Source: Pyrinomonadaceae bacterium
Lineage (GTDB): Bacteria > Acidobacteriota > Blastocatellia > Pyrinomonadales > Pyrinomonadaceae
Assembly (NCBI GenBank): GCA_025922875.1
Contig: JAICGZ010000003.1
Span: 1 to 61,908, forward strand
Direction: 5' to 3'
Length of the DNA stretch: 61,908 nucleotides
Below are positions 1-7,079 of the stretch, one piece after another. The translations under genes were made by a program, and so were the position numbers. Every line of letters begins with the position of its first letter. Within the stretch, counting starts at the first letter, position 1. The notes under the pieces are model-generated. The model was not told the origin of the DNA, made no database searches, and saw nothing but the letters and a program-made list of their open reading frames with translations.

Positions 1-643
1 CCGGACTCAACAGCCACTTGTGACCCGCGCCTGCGGCAACGTCGATCAACTCCGCATCTACATCGACCGGAATAACGCCGAGTGCCTGAATTGCATCCAC
101 GATGAGCAAGGCGTCGTGTTGCCGGGCGAGTTGTCCGAGTCGTTTAAGATCGGTCCGAAATCCGGAAGCGTACTGGACGTGACTGATTGCTATCACGCGC
201 GTGTTCTGATCGACTAGGAGGTTTTCGAACTCGGCCAGATCGATCCTGCCGGCGCGCTCCTCGCACATACGCACTTCGACGCCGAAGGCGTCACGAATAC
301 GCAGCCACGGATAAATATTGGAAGGAAACTCGCGACTGAAAGTGACGATGTTGTCACCCGGCTTCCACGTGAGCCCGTTAGCGACTGTTGAAAGGGCGTC
401 AGAAGTGTTTCGTACAAAGGCGACTTGTTCGGAACGCGCTCCGAGCAGGTTTGCGAGTAACTGGCGTGCTTGTTCTTTCACCGCAAGCCAACTACGGAAG
501 TTGGCTGAGCCGTTTTCGTTGACGTCCTTGAGCTGAGCCTCGACCGCGCGAATCGCCGTAATTGGGGGCGGTGAGACTGCGGCGTGATTGAAATAGATCG
601 CGCGCTCAGTGATGGGAAACAAAGAGCGCACTTCCGGTGTCAT
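1..643 (-). CDS. Aminotransferase class V family protein (3' part cut by window edge)
   Basis: A PLP-dependent fold type I enzyme of the class V aminotransferase/cysteine desulfurase superfamily. The reading frame opens at ATG 643 and runs off the left edge, leaving about 214 residues. Visible landmarks are the N-terminal YFNHAAVSPPP segment, RNTSDALSTVANGL (cofactor phosphate region), ISHVQYASGFRTDL, the LLIVDAIQALG strand with the cofactor aspartate, and AGAGHKWLLSP, whose Lys should form the PLP Schiff base. The real IscS of this window lies at 28026, so this copy probably has another substrate (an isopenicillin epimerase-like or kynureninase-like role is possible). The specific reaction cannot be told from the visible half. 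Confidence 0.85.
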   Translation of the reverse strand, partial: MTPEVRSLFPITERAIYFNHAAVSPPPITAIRAVEAQLKDVNENGSANFRSWLAVKEQARQLLANLLGARSEQVAFVRNTSDALSTVANGLTWKPGDNIVTFSREFPSNIYPWLRIRDAFGVEVRMCEERAGRIDLAEFENLLVDQNTRVIAISHVQYASGFRTDLKRLGQLARQHDALLIVDAIQALGVIPVDVDAELIDVAAGAGHKWLLSP

Positions 644-661
644 TGCGAATAACGTCCTGCT

Positions 662-1741
662 TTAATCGGCAGCGCCTTGTGTGATCGTTTGTGGTTTCTT
701 CAACGAGAATGACGCGGTGACTTCGCCCACCACATCTCCACGTCGATTCAACACGGGAAAGAACGCATAACGCGATACAGCATCCAGCGATTCGTCCGCC
801 AGGACTCCGAGTTGACGCAACGTCTCGACCACAACTGTCGGGCGCGCACGCTTGTCTTCGCCATCCTCGATCTTTATTGCCAGGCCCAACCCCTTCGGCC
901 ACTGTTCACACGGATTGATTCCCGCGGTGTAAACGCCCTCGGCACCCACCTTCGAAATTACACGCCCAGGCGTTGCGCGCATTATCTCTGTGTCGAGCCG
1001 ATCCGAAGTGCCTCCGATTATTTCTGGGTAGGAGTTCATTACGCGAACTATTCGTGCGCAAGCATCGCGCGTGGGCTTGTCGAATGTTGGCGGCGGCGAC
1101 ACCAAACGCGCAAACCCCAGCGCCATCGCCTTCACCGTTATTCCAAAGATCGGAGCCCCGCACCCATCGACGGCAATAGCGATGTCCGTCAGGGGAACAT
1201 CCGAAAAGTGCGACATCGTCTCAGCAATGAGCTTTTGTACAGGGCTCTCGGGACTGTCGTAGTTCTCGATGGGAGCACCAAGGTGTTTCGCCACCGCGAG
1301 CATTCCCACGTGCTTACCGGAACAGTTGTTCTGCAAAACGTTCGGCGACTGACCCAGTAAACGTAGCTTTCCAGCGACTTCAACGCTGTAAGGTTCGTGC
1401 ACTCCGCACTTCAATGCCTCAGGACCGAGATCGATCTTCTCCAACATCGACGCCGCTAGTTCGGTATGAATCGGTTCACCATTGTGTGAAGCACAAGCAA
1501 GCGCGACTTCACGATCGGTGAAGCCAAACCGCTCGGCAGCGCCGGAGACTAGCAGTGGTAACGCCTGAAAAGGCTTCGCGGAAGATCGGAGAAAGGTGAC
1601 GTTCTCGGGTGAGCCCAGGTAAGCGACAATTTTTCCGTCAGGCTCTACGACAACGATGTGACCACGGTGCCGGGACTCGGTGATCGCTCCTCGTTTAATC
1701 TTAACGAGCGGCTCCGCAATCGGGATTTGATTGGAAGACAT
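662..1741 (-). CDS. Asparaginase II family protein (PF06089, Rhizobium AnsA-like)
   Basis: Probably hydrolyses L-asparagine to aspartate and ammonia in the cytoplasm. The family is the one typified by the inducible rhizobial asparaginase, unrelated to E. coli AnsA/AnsB. Motifs seen: RSSAKPFQALP near residue 50 (the Ser-x-x-Lys pair), CASHNGE near residue 80, NNCSGKHVGML near 140 and AVDGCGAP near 190. The length of about 359 residues is normal for the family. An ATG nine bases upstream (1750) is equally possible. A longer frame reaches 1777, but its first residues would be encoded by the inverted repeat at 1756-1837, so I reject that start. The gene lies 18 bases from the aminotransferase and may be co-transcribed with it. 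Confidence 0.85.
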   Translation of the reverse strand: MSSNQIPIAEPLVKIKRGAITESRHRGHIVVVEPDGKIVAYLGSPENVTFLRSSAKPFQALPLLVSGAAERFGFTDREVALACASHNGEPIHTELAASMLEKIDLGPEALKCGVHEPYSVEVAGKLRLLGQSPNVLQNNCSGKHVGMLAVAKHLGAPIENYDSPESPVQKLIAETMSHFSDVPLTDIAIAVDGCGAPIFGITVKAMALGFARLVSPPPTFDKPTRDACARIVRVMNSYPEIIGGTSDRLDTEIMRATPGRVISKVGAEGVYTAGINPCEQWPKGLGLAIKIEDGEDKRARPTVVVETLRQLGVLADESLDAVSRYAFFPVLNRRGDVVGEVTASFSLKKPQTITQGAAD

Positions 1742-1755
1742 TGAACGCATCTTGC

Positions 1756-1837
1756 CACAAAGAAGCACAAAAAGCACAAACGATTAATTAAAGCTTTACG
1801 CCCAATCAATCGTTTGTGCTTCTTGTGCTTTTTGTGA
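1756..1837. repeat. Intergenic inverted repeat, family C (CACAAAAAGCACAAA words)
   Basis: The left arm is 1756-1785 and the right arm 1808-1837, about 30 bases each, and they match with roughly two mismatches. Each arm is made of tandem words such as AGCACAAA. The hairpin starts about 10 bases after the stop codon of the 3D-domain gene and ends just before the asparaginase start, so it fills nearly the whole gap. It could act as a terminator or processing hairpin. A second copy of the family lies at 45781-45838. Confidence 0.85.
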
Positions 1838-1849
1838 CTAAGAAAGTGG

Positions 1850-2353
1850 CTATTTTTTGCGGCGACCGAGGCTAAGTACGGTCAACTTCACGGTACGTCG
1901 TCCGAAGCGCATCGCTTCTCGTGAGCTTGGTATCCAGATATCAATCCGGCGACCACGCACCAGGCCGCCAGTGTCAGCTACAAGGTAATCACCACTGTAT
2001 GCACCCGCTTGGATCCGCACACGCGATCCGAGTGGCAAGTGCCTGGGATCCGCGGCGATCAAACCTTTGGAAACCATTAGCCCACTTGCTGTCCGTCCAC
2101 GCAAACTGTAAGCGGTGGCGACATAAGAGGTCGCCGGCACAACGTAGGCTTCTTCAGTAGCGATCTTTTGACCCAGACTACCTTTTGAAGGAATGTCGAC
2201 TGTGACTGGATTAGAAGCTTCAGCGATCGATTTTTGTTGTTGAGCCCGAGAAGGAAGAGTTTCCGCCGAGCTGGTAGTGGCAGAAAGGATCAAGGAACTC
2301 GTCAGAAGCGCACCAGCCACTAGCGCACTTCCGTTAAAGATAGAGTATTTCAA
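1850..2353 (-). CDS. Secreted 3D-domain (RlpA/MltA-like double-psi barrel) cell-wall protein
   Basis: An exported protein of 167 residues with an N-terminal signal segment (hydrophobic residues 8-25, then SSAE). The C-terminal half is a 3D domain (PF06725): YVATAYS, then KGLIAADPRHLPLGSRVRI, VADTGG and RRIDIWIPS. The conserved aspartates of ADPRH, ADTGG and RIDIW are all present. Such domains occur in resuscitation-type or lytic wall enzymes. The start is TTG at 2353, preceded eight bases upstream by an AGGAG ribosome binding site; no better ATG exists. A strongly folded leader lies immediately upstream (2385-2501), suggesting RNA-level control. Confidence 0.8.
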   Translation of the reverse strand: MKYSIFNGSALVAGALLTSSLILSATTSSAETLPSRAQQQKSIAEASNPVTVDIPSKGSLGQKIATEEAYVVPATSYVATAYSLRGRTASGLMVSKGLIAADPRHLPLGSRVRIQAGAYSGDYLVADTGGLVRGRRIDIWIPSSREAMRFGRRTVKLTVLSLGRRKK

Positions 2354-2384
2354 ATTCGGGTCTCCTGTCCGATGTTATTTCTTG

Positions 2385-2501
2385 CTCTTCAGCGTCCTGC
2401 GCGAGTCCATTCTTTCCTATGACTCGTCCCCTGGCTCTAGGAGTCTCGATAAGGTCAGCCGAGGTTGGGGGCTTGCATCCTTGATGCGGTGCGCTGAAAA
2501 G
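2385..2501 (-). promoter_or_regulatory. Structured 5' leader (possible riboswitch or other cis-RNA) of the 3D-domain gene
   Basis: Read on the minus strand, the RNA closes with a 10-bp helix, CUUUUCAGCG (2501-2492) with CGCUGAAGAG (2394-2385), including one G-U pair that would be a mismatch in plus-strand RNA. Inside are three more helices: GCAUC-AAG-GAUGC, CCCC/GGCU with AGCC/GGGG, and CGAGUC with GACUCG. The multi-branched fold ends 32 bases before the TTG start, with only the AGGAG site in between. I compared it by eye with ydaO (c-di-AMP), SAM-I, c-di-GMP and cobalamin consensus segments and found no convincing match, so the class is unknown. Confidence 0.55.
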
Positions 2502-2714
2502 ATCTTCTGTGTTAGATAAAGCGAAAAGCGACGGATACTTCCAGTAAATGTTCGCGATTCGGTCTGAACCTAGCACACGGTTTCAACTTCCTTCAACCGT
2601 GACATGGCTGCGATTTTTGTGAGAAAAATAACAACGATGTGGGTAATTGGTGAAATATCGAAAGTTAGAAAAAATCGATACAGTCACATCGACAGAAGTT
2701 TTTTGCGTGGAAAA
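2502..2714. other. Non-coding stretch upstream of the structured leader
   Basis: Together with the leader this makes a gap of about 360 bases without a protein gene. The segment is A/T-rich. It contains a 6-bp palindrome, ACGGTT/AACCGT, at 2577-2600 that could be an operator. I see no clear sigma-70 promoter. Short open frames here look spurious. Confidence 0.5.
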
Positions 2715-3338
2715 TCAGAGTTTGAGGAAGTTTTCGACGATGTGGCGACCTTCCGGGTGCTCGTCGTCAAACAACTCAGGATGGAACTGGACACCGTAAA
2801 CACGCCTGCCCTTCTCCTGCATCGCCTGGATCCTGCACGTCTCGTTAGTTGCAGTCTGGCGGAAACCATCAGGCAGCTCTTTCACTTCGTCACAGTGGTT
2901 GTGCCAGACAGTTACCTCTGAAGGTAATCCTTTGAAGAGACCGTCACCGGTGTTCTCGATTGGTAAGAAACCCCGTTCACGCTTAGCACCGTTGTAACCC
3001 TCGCCCGGTTCGACTCGTCCCATCAGTCCCACTTCGGCGCCGTAAGCCAGCGCAATCTGCTGATGGCCACCGCACACGCCGAGAATCGGTTGGCTCGCGT
3101 GTTTGATGACGTCGAAAACTCCCGCGAGCGACTCGCGCGAATACTGGTCCCACGGATGGCTCTGTCCACTCAGGATTATGTGCGATGGCCTTAAGCTGCG
3201 GACTCTCTCGAGCGATACGCTTTGAAATGGTTCGATGAGGATCTCGAGGCCGGCAATCAAGCGGCCGAGCACCGCGCGAAGCTCGCGAGGGCTGGCGCCT
3301 TGGCCATCGATTGTGTTGTCGACCAGGTAAACGAGCAA
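2715..3338 (-). CDS. Stand-alone class I glutamine amidotransferase
   Basis: A 207-residue protein made of one triad-type GATase domain. The nucleophile elbow is LGVCGGHQQIAL (Cys near residue 90), and the His-Glu pair is in YGVQFHPELF near residue 183; HNHCDEV is also conserved. The domain resembles GuaA-type and PabA-type amidotransferases, which release ammonia from glutamine for a partner synthase. No partner synthase is adjacent, so the acceptor is unknown; it could also act as a gamma-glutamyl hydrolase. The gene follows the PQQ-propeller lipoprotein by two bases and is probably co-transcribed with it. Confidence 0.85.
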   Translation of the reverse strand: MLVYLVDNTIDGQGASPRELRAVLGRLIAGLEILIEPFQSVSLERVRSLRPSHIILSGQSHPWDQYSRESLAGVFDVIKHASQPILGVCGGHQQIALAYGAEVGLMGRVEPGEGYNGAKRERGFLPIENTGDGLFKGLPSEVTVWHNHCDEVKELPDGFRQTATNETCRIQAMQEKGRRVYGVQFHPELFDDEHPEGRHIVENFLKL

Positions 3339-3340
3339 GG

Positions 3341-4534
3341 TTACTTCAAACTATAAAGCTTACCGTTGAAAGCGCCGATGTAAATTCGACCGTCGAGAAT
3401 CGCCGGCGTCGCATTGATATTATCACCAATCTTCAATTCGCTGATGCCTCGCCCATCCTCTGCTGAAATCGAATGTATCCAGCCGGCCTTGTCACCAAAC
3501 ACCAGGCGTCCATCAACTAAAGGCGACGTGCCCCAGATCGCTCCTCGAGCGCGATATCGCCAAACAACTTCGCCCTTGTCCGCAGTCAGGCAATAGAGAT
3601 AACCGTTGCTCGAACCGATGTGCACTCTTCCGTTCGCGACGATCGGGCTGGCCCAAAAGCCGCTCTTCTCTTTGCCTGTCCCGCCCAGGGCCTGGTATTT
3701 CCAAACAAGCTCGCCGTTCGCCTGCCGGAAGCAATAGACGTAGCCGTTCTCCGCCGCGGTATAAACGAAGCCGTCGCTGACAGCCGGAGTTGAGTCTGAA
3801 TCGGCGCCGATGCGCGCCTTCCAAACAGTGGAGCCGTCCGAGAGGTTGAGGCAGTAGAGATCGCCCTGTTCGGTTCCGATGTAAGCATGACCATCGACAA
3901 CGGAAAGACTGCCTTCCATCGATCCGAGCCGTTCGGTTTTATAAATCAGTGAGCCGTCTTCGAGGTTGAGACAGTAAAAGAACCCATCCTCGCCGCCGAA
4001 ATAGACTCGGCCGTTGATCACCGCCGCCGAACAATCTACTTCGAAGCCTGTCTTGAACTTCCAGATCAGTGAGCCGTTGCGTGCGTCGATGCAGTAAATG
4101 TAGTGATCGAGACCGCTGGCAATTATGCGATGTCCGGCGATGGTTGGTGTGGCTTTGAGACTGTCGCCTGTCTTGTATTTCCAAACGAGGCTGCCGTCGT
4201 TTTTGTCGAGACAGTAGAGATTGCCGTCAGCGGATCCGAAATAGACATGGTGCTCATCAACGGAAGGCTGGCCCGGCCAACTCGACCCGCCCCACGGGTC
4301 TTTGTGCAGGCGGCCGGTCGTAAATTTAGTCTCAAACTCCCAAACGACTTTCAAAGGTCCGTCAGACCAGGGCCCGGTGCCGTAGAAGGTACGCGACGAG
4401 TTCCCTAGCCACATCGGAACTGAGCTCGGAGGTTTTGGTGGAGGCTGAGGTCTGGCCTCGCTCTCAGTAATTACCTTGCCGCCGCAGGCAGGCAGCAAAA
4501 CAAGAATGAAGATGATGGGGGCGATCTTTAACAT
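3341..4534 (-). CDS. PQQ-like beta-propeller repeat lipoprotein
   Basis: An outer- or inner-membrane-anchored protein of about 397 residues. The signal peptide is IAPIIFILVLLPAC, with the lipobox Cys at about residue 17. The rest is a run of PQQ_2-type blades, each carrying a form of the phrase DGSLVWKYKTG, YCLD or VYFGS; about seven or eight blades can be counted. It resembles BamB, but no other Bam gene is near. The ATG at 4534 with an AAAGG site is preferred over TTG 4555. The upstream gene is dapF, 22 bases away, so the two are likely co-transcribed. The function is probably scaffolding or sugar/alcohol-enzyme-like; PQQ binding is not assured. Confidence 0.8.
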   Translation of the reverse strand: MLKIAPIIFILVLLPACGGKVITESEARPQPPPKPPSSVPMWLGNSSRTFYGTGPWSDGPLKVVWEFETKFTTGRLHKDPWGGSSWPGQPSVDEHHVYFGSADGNLYCLDKNDGSLVWKYKTGDSLKATPTIAGHRIIASGLDHYIYCIDARNGSLIWKFKTGFEVDCSAAVINGRVYFGGEDGFFYCLNLEDGSLIYKTERLGSMEGSLSVVDGHAYIGTEQGDLYCLNLSDGSTVWKARIGADSDSTPAVSDGFVYTAAENGYVYCFRQANGELVWKYQALGGTGKEKSGFWASPIVANGRVHIGSSNGYLYCLTADKGEVVWRYRARGAIWGTSPLVDGRLVFGDKAGWIHSISAEDGRGISELKIGDNINATPAILDGRIYIGAFNGKLYSLK

Positions 4535-4555
4535 AAAGCCTTTTAATCCTGTCAA

Positions 4556-5416
4556 TTAGCCCTGTAACCACTGGCCTGAATAGACTACTTCAGCCGTTCC
4601 CGTGATCACAACTTCGCCATCCGGCCGCCAGTTGATTCTAACTTCACCGCCTTCCATCATCACCCGCACATCGCGATCCGCCTTTTCATTAATCATCGCC
4701 GCGACGGCGCCAGCGCATGAGCACGTGCCCGAAGCAGTTGTTTCCCCAACACCACGCTCCCATATCCGCAACTCAATCAAGTCTCTTTGTACTACGCGCA
4801 CAAACACGACGTTAGTGCGATCAGGAAACTGCGGATGGACCTCGATCGCTTTTCCCATCTTTCGCCAGTTGAGCGCGTCGAAGTCGTCGACAAAGATGCA
4901 GCAGTTCGGATTCCCCATCTGCATCGCCGTAATCGGGACAGGCTCGCCATCCACCGGCAACGGATAACGGATCACCCGCTCGAGTGGCGGCCTGATGGAC
5001 ATCGGTATGGATTGGCTATCAAACTTCGGCTGGCCCAATTCTGACTCAAACAGAAATTTGCCGGGCGCTGGTTCTTCGCGCAGGAAGTATCTCTTCAATC
5101 CTGTCCGCGTGCTCAGTCGCAGTTGCTCTTTGGTCCAAAGACCTGTGTAGTAGAGATAAGCGACGGCGCAACGAGTTCCATTTCCGGAAAGTCCTGCTTC
5201 GCTTCCATCGGGATTGAAGATGCGGCAATTGAAATCTGCGTCGCCGGTTTCTGCTTTGGCGATGATCGCAATCCCATCGCCGCCGGCACCGTAATGCCGG
5301 TTGCAAATGCGTCGCGCAAACTCACCGAGATCAGCGACTTCGCCGACTTGCTCCGCTTCGATCACGAGATAGTCGTTTCCCAGCCCGTGGAATTTGGTGA
5401 ATTGTGGAGATTTCAT
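4556..5416 (-). CDS. dapF: DapF-like diaminopimelate epimerase with both catalytic Cys replaced by Ser
   Basis: A 286-residue protein with the full two-domain DapF fold. It shows FTKFHGLGNDYLVIE at the N-terminus, GGDGIA, IFNPDGSEA, MQMGNPNCCIFVDD and IWERGVGET. The family normally converts LL- to meso-diaminopimelate for lysine and peptidoglycan, using two cysteines, one in a CGNG motif and one in an ACGTG motif. Here these read LSGNGTRC (Ser77) and TASGTCSC (Ser229), with different Ser codons (TCC, TCG), so this is not a sequencing slip. Other cysteines lie nearby (83, 232, 234). It may be a Ser-variant epimerase, a racemase of another amino acid, or inactive. It sits between the PQQ lipoprotein and dacB, a plausible wall context. 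Confidence 0.8.
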   Translation of the reverse strand: MKSPQFTKFHGLGNDYLVIEAEQVGEVADLGEFARRICNRHYGAGGDGIAIIAKAETGDADFNCRIFNPDGSEAGLSGNGTRCAVAYLYYTGLWTKEQLRLSTRTGLKRYFLREEPAPGKFLFESELGQPKFDSQSIPMSIRPPLERVIRYPLPVDGEPVPITAMQMGNPNCCIFVDDFDALNWRKMGKAIEVHPQFPDRTNVVFVRVVQRDLIELRIWERGVGETTASGTCSCAGAVAAMINEKADRDVRVMMEGGEVRINWRPDGEVVITGTAEVVYSGQWLQG

Positions 5417-5437
5417 GGGGTAATCTGTGGATGGAAT

Positions 5438-6991
5438 TCACTCCGGCTTGCCGGCGAACGAGGCGAGCAACACCGTGATCGGATCAATACACGCTCTTCG
5501 TGGATCAAAATCTCTTGGATAGTTGTTGACCATGATCGAGAACGCGACCTTCTCGCCGGCCGCAGTGGTGAGATAGCCACCGAGGCTCGCGGCCGAGCTC
5601 AACGAACCCGTCTTCGCGTAAACGTTTTTCTCCGCCGGCGTGCCGCGCATTCTGTTTCGCAGCGTCCCGTCGACACCCGCAATCGGCAACGCATCACGAA
5701 AAACAGACGCGTAGCGATGCTTGCTCATAAACACCAGCAACTGCACTGATGCCTCGGCCGTGATCATGTCCTTACGCGACAGACCTGAGCCGTCGTCGAG
5801 CACGAGCGCTTCGGGTCTGATGCCCACTGTCTTTAGAAACGACCTCACCGCTTCCAAACCAAGCTCTTCGGAAGTTTGACCAAGGCTGGAGATCGTTGCC
5901 GGTGGCGGCGTGACTTTCCCCAGTGTTCGCAGGATCAGTTCGGTGTAGAGATTCTGACTCGGTTTCAACGTCTGAGCGGCGATTACGCTGAACGGTGGTG
6001 ATTGCAGGCTCGCGATTTCGGTTTGAAGCGGAGTGCTGGTCCCGGAGATTGGGACTGCCGTGATCATTGCCGGTTGGCTGATTTCTCCCGTTGTTCGCGA
6101 CTTTCCAGTGATCATCACTCCCTTCTGCGCCAAAGACGTGCGCAGCAGATAAATGAAGAGCATTGCCGGATGCGAAATGCCGATGCCTCCGGTGTAGCCT
6201 GGGTCTTCAAGCGGGATGGTGCCGGTAATCGTGATTGTGTTTTCACCCAAACCGCGATGAATGGAGATCTCGCGTCGCAAACCTTTAGCAGAGGTTATGA
6301 CCCTATTCACGATCTTCAGCAGCGGATCAGGCGGGCCGGTGGTGATCAGCGCGGGTTGGCCCACGGCTGGCCCGGGCTTGATGAAAAGATCGAGTGCGTT
6401 GTCGTTCACGGCCAGCGGTGTGACTTCCGCGCCGTAGTACCAGGTCAGGTCTTCCCACTCCCAACCAGCTCCATACTTTGGTCCAACAAAGTAAGTCTCG
6501 TCACCGACGAGATCACCTTCAACACGCCTCACTCCGGCGGCGACAATACGCGCCGCGAGATCGTCGATCGCCTTGAAGTAGTCGCCGTTATTAAACCGAG
6601 CGGCGATCGACGGATCGCCACGACCATAAATCGTCAAATCACCACGAATGACGCCCGAAGCATCAGGTCGCGAAGGGGCGTAGACTGAAGTGACGAAACG
6701 ATAATCAGGAGACAAACGGTCGAGCGCGGTTGCGACTGTGTAAAGCTTCATGTTCGAAGCTGGGCGGAGGAGTTTTGCGGCGTTCTCTTCAAACAAAACT
6801 CGACCGTTGTCGAGTGACACAACCTTGATCCCCACCATCGCTGGAGACAGCTCCGGCTGCGCGAGGACCTCAGCAATCTTCGCTTGCAACTCCGGGAGCG
6901 TTCGCGGCGCAGTTATTGTTTGCTGCGCAACCGCGGACGAAATGCAGAACAGCAGAAGACAGGCCAGCAGCGAAATTCTTCGTTTGTACAT
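5438..6991 (-). CDS. dacB: D-alanyl-D-alanine carboxypeptidase/endopeptidase PBP4 (peptidase S13)
   Basis: A periplasmic low-molecular-weight penicillin-binding protein of 517 residues that trims or cleaves peptidoglycan peptides. It has a signal peptide of about 22 residues ending SSAVAQQ. The active-site tetrad RPASNMKLYT carries the Ser-x-x-Lys near residue 84. LDDGSGLSRKD is the second motif region, and YAKTGSLSSA holds the KTG triad near residue 440. The long insert between the first two motifs is typical of PBP4. It is probably in the same transcription unit as dapF, 21 bases downstream. An ACACGGAT inverted repeat separates it from the upstream kinase gene. Confidence 0.9.
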   Translation of the reverse strand: MYKRRISLLACLLLFCISSAVAQQTITAPRTLPELQAKIAEVLAQPELSPAMVGIKVVSLDNGRVLFEENAAKLLRPASNMKLYTVATALDRLSPDYRFVTSVYAPSRPDASGVIRGDLTIYGRGDPSIAARFNNGDYFKAIDDLAARIVAAGVRRVEGDLVGDETYFVGPKYGAGWEWEDLTWYYGAEVTPLAVNDNALDLFIKPGPAVGQPALITTGPPDPLLKIVNRVITSAKGLRREISIHRGLGENTITITGTIPLEDPGYTGGIGISHPAMLFIYLLRTSLAQKGVMITGKSRTTGEISQPAMITAVPISGTSTPLQTEIASLQSPPFSVIAAQTLKPSQNLYTELILRTLGKVTPPPATISSLGQTSEELGLEAVRSFLKTVGIRPEALVLDDGSGLSRKDMITAEASVQLLVFMSKHRYASVFRDALPIAGVDGTLRNRMRGTPAEKNVYAKTGSLSSAASLGGYLTTAAGEKVAFSIMVNNYPRDFDPRRACIDPITVLLASFAGKPE

Positions 6992-7011
6992 ATTTGCTTA
7001 AACTAACACTC

Positions 7012-7079
7012 AACCACGGATGACACGGATAAAAAATCCGGATTTAAATCCCGATTTAAAATCCGTGTCATCCGCGGTT
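7012..7079. repeat. Intergenic inverted repeat, family A (ACACGGAT words), solo copy 1
   Basis: The arms are AACCACGGATGACACGGAT (7012-7030) and its complement at 7061-7079, matching 18 of 19. The spacer contains further degenerate words. The right arm overlaps the TAA stop of the kinase gene. The termini are the same as those of the 423-bp unit at 13614-14036 that carries a GxxExxY gene, as if the interior were lost. Confidence 0.9.

Noticed and set aside
2385-2501. The leader read as a known riboswitch (ydaO, SAM-I, c-di-GMP, cobalamin)
   Set aside because: Short segments look similar (for example CUUAUCGAGA recalls SAM-I), but the conserved core bases of each class are missing, so I left the class open.
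2334-2576. An 80-codon minus-strand open frame over the structured leader
   Set aside because: It overlaps the 3D gene start and the folded RNA, has no recognisable domain, and its composition does not look coding.
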